Shown here: positions 59,493 through 64,000 of the stretch, one piece after another | Numbering within the stretch: position 1 is the stretch's first letter | Layout: each line of letters starts with the position of its first letter | Source: Parapedobacter koreensis | GTDB lineage: Bacteria; Bacteroidota; Bacteroidia; Sphingobacteriales; Sphingobacteriaceae | Direction: 5' to 3' | DNA length: 64,000 nucleotides | NCBI RefSeq assembly: GCF_900109365.1 | Contig: NZ_FNZR01000007.1 | Location: 1-64,000 of the forward strand | The notes under the pieces: generated by a model | Told to the model about the DNA's origin: nothing | Databases searched by the model: none | Seen by the model: the letters and a program-made list of their open reading frames with translations, nothing else | Position numbers and translations under genes: made by a program

Positions 59493-62015
59493 TTACTCAT
59501 TATTCAATTTCTGTAACCGTTCTTTTGCTGAAGGGATGACGTCATCATCTTCTTCATAATTTTCAATCACACTTTCCAACGTGCTCTTCGCCTGGAAGTC
59601 ATCGCCTTTGCCCGCATAAGCATCCGCAAGCAGGATGAAGCTCTTGGCCACCCAATAATCATATGACCCCATGTTGTTGATCACATCAAAGGCCGTTTCC
59701 TGGGCTTTGTCGTATTCCTTGTCTTCATACTGCAGTTGCCCCACGCGGTACCGTGCCTCTGCGCCGACTGCAGTTTGGCTCCTCAGCGCCGCCAGATTCA
59801 GTTCCTTCATGGCGGGCTCCACGTTCCCTTCCCGCAGCATGGCCCGCGCACCGTACAAGTGTGCCTTGGCAATGTCCTCCTCAGATGACCGATCGTAATT
59901 CTTTATCAACTTCGCATACTTGGCCACCTGCTCCAAGTCACCGATTTCGAAATAACAAATCATCAGGTTAGTTACCGCATAGCCATAGTTTTTTTTATAT
60001 TCTGAAGTAAGCTCCAGTTTTTTGAGGTGCACGATGGCCTCGTTGTATTCTTCCAGGCTCAGGTACAATGCGGCCGCCGTCAGCAAGGTATTCTCCGTAT
60101 ACTCGCTCGTCCAGTCGTTCAGGATGATGTTCAGGTCATGCAGCGCTTCCCTCGGGTGCCCGGCGCGGTACAAACTCACCCCGCGGATATAACGGGCATG
60201 TTTTTCCTGTACGGGTTTCGGAAATTTATCAAAATATGCGTTGATCGCTTCCACGGCAGGTCCGTAGTCCCCCCTGGCAAACAAGGTATGGGCAGCCCGG
60301 AAAGTGAGGTTGTCCTGTTCGGCGATACTCAAATCGGCGATATTGGTACTGGTAGCGTAGTTGATATATCCTGAAGCATCTCCCCTGTCCAAATAGATGT
60401 TTTCAATGGAACGGAGCGCTTGCCGCGCTTCATCGGTTGTGGCATGCTCCGCTACCACCTTCTGGAATGTCGCCTTCGCCGCTCCGGTATCATCTTTATT
60501 GTACTGGACAAGCCCGATGGTCATCAACGCCCGGGGGACATAGCTGCTGCGAGGGTATTGCTCGATCATTTGTTGCAGCCCTTGGATGGCCGTATCGTAA
60601 TCATCCGTAGTGAAATACGTGTACGGGATTTCAAACGCCACGTCATCGGCATAGTTTGAACCGGGGAACTGCGCAATAACCGAACGCAGAGTACTGAGCT
60701 TGGTTTCATTATCGCCCTGCAATCCCTGGATAATACCGCGCTGGAATAATGCATAATCCTGATTGAAAGCTTTACTGTTGATCAGCTGGTCATAGTATTG
60801 GTTGGCCCTGTCGTAATTGCGTATGGACAAATACGAGTCGCCCAAACGTGCGATCACGTCATAACGTACATTTTCCTCCATCGAACTTCCCTCGGTAGCC
60901 AAAAAGCGTTCAAAATAATCGGCAGCCATACCAAAGCTGTTGTTGCGGAACGCCGCATACGCCAGGCCATAGTTCGCATAACTGTACACATCGGTGTTTC
61001 GTGCGACAGGCAACCGGAGGAACCGGGAAAAGTTTTCCACCGCCTCCCTGTACTTGCGCACTTCATACATCGCCTCCGCTTTCCAATACGTGGCCAACGC
61101 CGCCATTTCCGCATCGATCGGGAATTTTTCCGATCGCATGAACATGGATATGCTGTTTTCGAAAGCGCGCTCGTTATAAAACTCCAATCCGCGGTAATAC
61201 GTTACTTTTTGATAGGTCCTATCGGCTTCCCAGTCCCTGTTGTTGAACGATTCCAGCATATTTACCCCTGCGTGGAAATTGCTCGTGCCCAACAAGACTT
61301 CGGTCAATAGTGTTTCCGCATTCTCTGTTTTTTTAGCGTCAGGATCAGCATATTCCTTAGTGAAATATTCTTTGGCGACTTCCAGGGCAACTTGGGGGGA
61401 ATCCAATTCATACAAGATTTTAGCATAGTTAAACAGCCCATCCGCTTTCAATGCCTGGTCGAAATTCAGTCTTGACGCTTTGACAAACGCATTCCGCGCA
61501 CCTTGTTTATCACCGGTTTCCAGGGCAATATGGCCTAAAGCAATTATCGAGCTCTGATAAAAGACGTCCGAAGTCGCCAACTTCTCCAGAATAGAAGTCG
61601 CTCTTTCGTATTCGCCTGCTTGGTAGGCCAGGAAGCCAATCCGGTAATTATCGATATTGCTGCGTGAAGCGTCCGGATGCCGTGCCAGCAATCTACCGTA
61701 ATAAGCTTGTTTGAATTCGTTCTTTGTAAAATACGTAGCAGCGGCGATCTGGCGCAGCTCAATCTCAAGCGCTTCCCGGTCGATACGCATATCCGGGCTT
61801 CGGCGGATCTTTACGGCATCGGCCAGCATCGGCCGGTAATCACGTACGACATCGATGGAATCCATAAGCGTAGGTTGCCTTTCGTCCCGTCGCTCACTGG
61901 GTTGTCGCTGCTGTTCTCCTTCTTCCTGCGCATACCCCATAACCAGCAGGGCTGAAAAGACCCCGGTAAGCAGGTATTTCAGGTAGCTATGGCCGATCCT
62001 TTCTTTCAATATCAT
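59493..62015 (-). CDS. large exported TPR-repeat protein
   Basis: 840 aa from the ATG at 62015 (MILKERIGHSYLKYLLTGVF); the preceding TTG extension is rejected because it precedes the signal peptide. After the signal (ending VMGYAQ) come about fifteen TPR-like helix pairs, such as YRIGFLAYQAGEYERATSIL, YGLAYAAFRNNSFGMAADYF and VALALYLSLEEYNEAIVHLK-type repeats. Similar in form to the Bacteroidota outer-membrane assembly or gliding-related TPR proteins. No enzyme domain is present. Role likely scaffolding in the periplasm. Confidence 0.85.
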   Translation of the reverse strand: MILKERIGHSYLKYLLTGVFSALLVMGYAQEEGEQQRQPSERRDERQPTLMDSIDVVRDYRPMLADAVKIRRSPDMRIDREALEIELRQIAAATYFTKNEFKQAYYGRLLARHPDASRSNIDNYRIGFLAYQAGEYERATSILEKLATSDVFYQSSIIALGHIALETGDKQGARNAFVKASRLNFDQALKADGLFNYAKILYELDSPQVALEVAKEYFTKEYADPDAKKTENAETLLTEVLLGTSNFHAGVNMLESFNNRDWEADRTYQKVTYYRGLEFYNERAFENSISMFMRSEKFPIDAEMAALATYWKAEAMYEVRKYREAVENFSRFLRLPVARNTDVYSYANYGLAYAAFRNNSFGMAADYFERFLATEGSSMEENVRYDVIARLGDSYLSIRNYDRANQYYDQLINSKAFNQDYALFQRGIIQGLQGDNETKLSTLRSVIAQFPGSNYADDVAFEIPYTYFTTDDYDTAIQGLQQMIEQYPRSSYVPRALMTIGLVQYNKDDTGAAKATFQKVVAEHATTDEARQALRSIENIYLDRGDASGYINYATSTNIADLSIAEQDNLTFRAAHTLFARGDYGPAVEAINAYFDKFPKPVQEKHARYIRGVSLYRAGHPREALHDLNIILNDWTSEYTENTLLTAAALYLSLEEYNEAIVHLKKLELTSEYKKNYGYAVTNLMICYFEIGDLEQVAKYAKLIKNYDRSSEEDIAKAHLYGARAMLREGNVEPAMKELNLAALRSQTAVGAEARYRVGQLQYEDKEYDKAQETAFDVINNMGSYDYWVAKSFILLADAYAGKGDDFQAKSTLESVIENYEEDDDVIPSAKERLQKLNNE

Positions 62016-62154
62016 TATTCGTCCGTATTCCTGAACTTTTCCAAACGTTCCTTCGCCGAGGGAATAATACAATTATGTAAATCGTCAGCAAAAAGTGGGC
62101 CCAAAAAGGTAAAAACTAAGGGGAGATTTTTAGGTACTACTCAAAAATATACTA

Positions 62155-62360
62155 CTACCTCGCCGCCTGTAAATCCCGGGGATGCGTCTTCCCCTTCGGG
62201 GCTTTCATATCGTTGGCTACTTTTTTGACTTTTACTTTGGAATAAATCTGCATTGTCCGGACGCTGCCGTGTCCGAGCATGTAGCTCACCGTTTCGATAG
62301 GTAGCCGTATTCCAGCGTAACCGTGGTGGAGAATGTATGGCTGCGGATTTGGCTAGGACT
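62155..62360 (-). pseudogene. tyrosine-recombinase (integrase) C-terminal remnant
   Basis: The minus strand reads SQIRSHTFSTTVTLEYG in one frame and, after a frameshift near 62300, IRLPIETVSYMLGHGSVRTM then QIYSKVKVKKVANDMKAPKG with a stop at 62155. HTFSTT and LGHGSVRTMQIYSKV are the C-terminal box of phage-type integrases, with the final tyrosine present. The arginine of box I and the rest of the core are missing. It lies about 280 bases from tRNA-Pro(GGG), a typical integration target. Confidence 0.75.
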
Positions 62361-62448
62361 TTCAGAGCATGGTTTACGATCTGATACAGGGCAAAAAAAC
62401 CATAAATGATTAATTTATAGGGTTTTGATTCCAAATGACACTCTTGTT

Positions 62449-62545
62449 GGCGGGATTGACTGCGTCCCGCAGACCCGCACGCAATGGCCGCAGCCATCCC
62501 TGTCGGGGTGAGGTCTCAACCAAAATAGCTAGCACTACGTGCCTA
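62449..62545. repeat. tRNA-Pro flank repeat, copy 2
   Basis: GGCGGGATTGACTGCG... aligns over about 95 bases with 56395-56490, with shared blocks GGCGGGATTG, CCGCAG, CCGCAGCCATCC and CTCA. The opening GGCGGGATT also repeats the 3' part of the tRNA-Pro genes. Confidence 0.6.
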
Positions 62546-62546
62546 A

Positions 62547-62603
62547 ACATTCCAATAAAAAGGGCCGCTCAAGCAAACTTGGCGGCCCTTTTTATTGGAA
62601 TGT
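62547..62603. terminator. long perfect hairpin after tRNA-Pro(GGG)
   Basis: A 22-bp perfect stem (ACATTCCAATAAAAAGGGCC..., 62547-62568, with 62582-62603) around a 13-base loop, with A/T runs built into the stem. It can end transcription on both strands. Confidence 0.8.
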
Positions 62604-62637
62604 CTCCCTGCTTTCGCAGGAACTTCATTTTAGTTGG

Positions 62638-62711
62638 TCGGGATGGCGGGATTCGAACCCACGACCTCCAGCACCCCATGCTGGCGCGATACCTGGCTAC
62701 GCTACATCCCG
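62638..62711 (-). tRNA. tRNA-Pro (anticodon GGG)
   Basis: 74 nt, acceptor CGGGATG pairs with CATCCCG, discriminator A, no encoded CCA. Anticodon arm CCAGC-ATGGGGT-GCTGG, T arm GTGGG-TTCGAAT-CCCGC. Confidence 0.95.
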
Positions 62712-62814
62712 AACGGGGTGCAAACTTAGCTAAAATTGTATTTATATGCAAGTTATAAAAACTGAATATAAATACAATTTTTATCGATAGCTCATCAACT
62801 GCTGAAGAACGGTA

Positions 62815-63531
62815 TCAACTATTTTTATCACCAATATACTTATAAAAAGTATCGCGATAAGTATCACCTACCGGAATGATCTTGCCTTCAATGAAAATGC
62901 GACCTCGCTCAATGCTGGCTATCTTATCAAGCGCCACGATGTACGAGCGGTGAACACGCACAAAACGGTTGGCGGGCAGGATATCCTCCATTTTTTTCAT
63001 GTTTTGGAGCGTCACGATACGTTCATCGGGTGTATAAATGGAAATATAGTCTTTTAGTCCTTCTATATATAGAATGTCCTCAAGATCGACACGTTGGATT
63101 TTATGTTCGGTCTTGACGAAGATAAAATCTACCGCATCGTTTGGCATAGCTGGCATTACCGGTTGTTGTACCTTGGCTGGTTTATTATTAAGTATTTTCT
63201 GCACCGAACGATAGAATCGATCAAAGGCAATGGGTTTTAACAGATAATCCACTACGTTGAGGTCATAGCCATCCAATGCATATTGCGGATAGGCTGTGGT
63301 GAGGATGACATCGCATTTGCCATTAATAATTTTAAGAAATTGTATACCTGTCAATTCCGGCATCTGCACATCCAAAAATACCAGATCTACTTCACCATTC
63401 TGTACCAGGGTGAGTGCTTCAATCGCATTGGTGGTGCTGGCTACCAGCGTCAGTTCGGGCACTTTGGCTACATAATCCGAGATGATGTCCAGTGCCAGCG
63501 GCTCGTCGTCTACGGCTATACATCTTACCAT
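62815..63531 (-). CDS. LytTR-family response regulator
   Basis: 238 aa. Receiver domain: acidic pocket VRCIAVDDEPLAL, phospho-acceptor Asp in LVFLDVQMPELTG (about 54), and the conserved Lys in VVDYLLKPIAFDRF. A LytTR DNA-binding domain follows (about 135-235, VKTEHKIQRVDLEDILYIEG, FVRVHRSYIVALDKI). It follows the sensor kinase gene by 18 bases on the same strand, so the two form a two-component system. Confidence 0.95.
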   Translation of the reverse strand: MVRCIAVDDEPLALDIISDYVAKVPELTLVASTTNAIEALTLVQNGEVDLVFLDVQMPELTGIQFLKIINGKCDVILTTAYPQYALDGYDLNVVDYLLKPIAFDRFYRSVQKILNNKPAKVQQPVMPAMPNDAVDFIFVKTEHKIQRVDLEDILYIEGLKDYISIYTPDERIVTLQNMKKMEDILPANRFVRVHRSYIVALDKIASIERGRIFIEGKIIPVGDTYRDTFYKYIGDKNS

Positions 63532-63549
63532 GGGGCAATCATTTTGGGA

Positions 63550-64000
63550 TTATAAATATATGAAAAGTTCGCTACTGTAATACGTGTCTGACTCAATAAT
63601 GTTGATGGTATGCCTGCCGGGATATCCCAGCTGGAGCCTACGCTTCAGATTAGTGAGCCCGACACCTTTGGTTTGATCCTTGTTGAGCTGGCTTTTGGCA
63701 TTTTCAGCCTTGAAATGCAGGCGACCATTGTGCACTTCGATATCGATACGGATGGGTTTATTGGCATCGGTGGACACGCCATGTTTAAACGCATTTTCGA
63801 GAAATGAAATCAATAACAATGGCATGATGCGATGGTCGGTTTCATCCATAGCTACATGGAGCTCTACATAAACATTTTCTTTGAACCGCAGCTTCTGCAG
63901 TTCGATGTAGTTTTTCAGGTAGTTGATCTCTTCTTCCAATAATACGGTCTCCTCATTACTTTCATAAAGCATGTATCGCATGATTTCGGATAGTTTGAGG
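63550..64000 (-). CDS. LytS/YehU-type sensor histidine kinase, C-terminal part
   Basis: The frame is open to the window edge (LKLSEIMRYMLYESNEETVL at its start here), so the ATG at 63981 is internal. The visible 150 residues cover the dimerisation helix end (EEEINYLKNYIELQKLRFKE) and the ATPase N-box MPLLLISFLENAFKHG and the GVGLTNLKRRL loop. The membrane and sensor part is outside the window. Partner of the LytTR regulator downstream. Confidence 0.9.
   Translation of the reverse strand, partial: LKLSEIMRYMLYESNEETVLLEEEINYLKNYIELQKLRFKENVYVELHVAMDETDHRIMPLLLISFLENAFKHGVSTDANKPIRIDIEVHNGRLHFKAENAKSQLNKDQTKGVGLTNLKRRLQLGYPGRHTINIIESDTYYSSELFIYL

Overview
The window comes from a member of the Bacteroidota, most likely family Sphingobacteriaceae (a Pedobacter/Parapedobacter-type genome of about 50% GC). 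The pointers are a SusC/SusD pair with a sigma/FecR module, a TAnnTTTG-type -7 promoter element before several genes, a PurS homologue, LytTR signalling, a short histone H1-like protein and a Rho with an N-terminal insert. The genus is inferred, not shown.

Layout. 0.2-1.0 kb: a lone Cas6 endoribonuclease at the window edge. 1.2-10 kb: an ECF sigma factor with a FecR anti-sigma, a MauE-like membrane protein with a small partner, and a TlpA-SusC-SusD operon preceded by a CTCCGCT-rich repeat. 10.5-14.2 kb: an AT-richer accessory island with a nested inverted repeat, two HTH proteins (one with a frameshifted tail) and two toxin-antitoxin modules separated by three copies of a 41-bp repeat. 14.3-18.6 kb: a universal stress protein and pstSCAB. 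18.7-19.8 kb: a broken Crp/Fnr gene, a histone H1-like gene and tRNA-Asn. 20-37 kb: core genes (mgtE with two coupled envelope genes, a propeller/barrel protease-like protein, pgk, an HMG-CoA lyase, sppA, folK, an Hpt protein, purS, pssA, rho, a sugar transporter and a sugar kinase). 37.1-38.9 kb: a complete IS1182-family insertion sequence. 39-42.4 kb: a metal-dependent hydrolase, YbaB and envelope proteins. 42.4-45.3 kb: an ABC-F ATPase and a Cfr-type rRNA methyltransferase behind a structured leader. 45.2-48.2 kb: a TldE/TldD pair. 48.3-54.2 kb: a five-gene catabolic operon. 54.4-56.2 kb: remnants and small genes of a recent acquisition. 56.5-62.7 kb: two tRNA-Pro genes with homologous flanks, a MarR-GNAT fusion, AbiH, a large TPR protein and an integrase remnant. 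62.8-64 kb: a LytTR regulator and its histidine kinase, the latter cut by the window end.

Two systems stand out. The operon at 48.3-54.2 kb combines an ethanolamine-type permease, a glutamine-synthetase-like ligase, an iron alcohol dehydrogenase, a gamma-glutamyl amidase and an aldehyde dehydrogenase. These are the steps needed to use ethanolamine or another amino alcohol through gamma-glutamyl intermediates, with no EutBC lyase or microcompartment. The ABC-F/Cfr pair at 42.4-45.3 kb looks like a two-layer ribosome-protection locus, with a leader whose 9-bp stem ends just before the first start codon.

At least six gene remnants (HTH tail, Crp/Fnr, DUF1330-like, VOC, the ORF beside AbiH, integrase) lie next to tRNAs, toxin-antitoxin modules or low-GC genes, which suggests repeated acquisition and decay at these sites.
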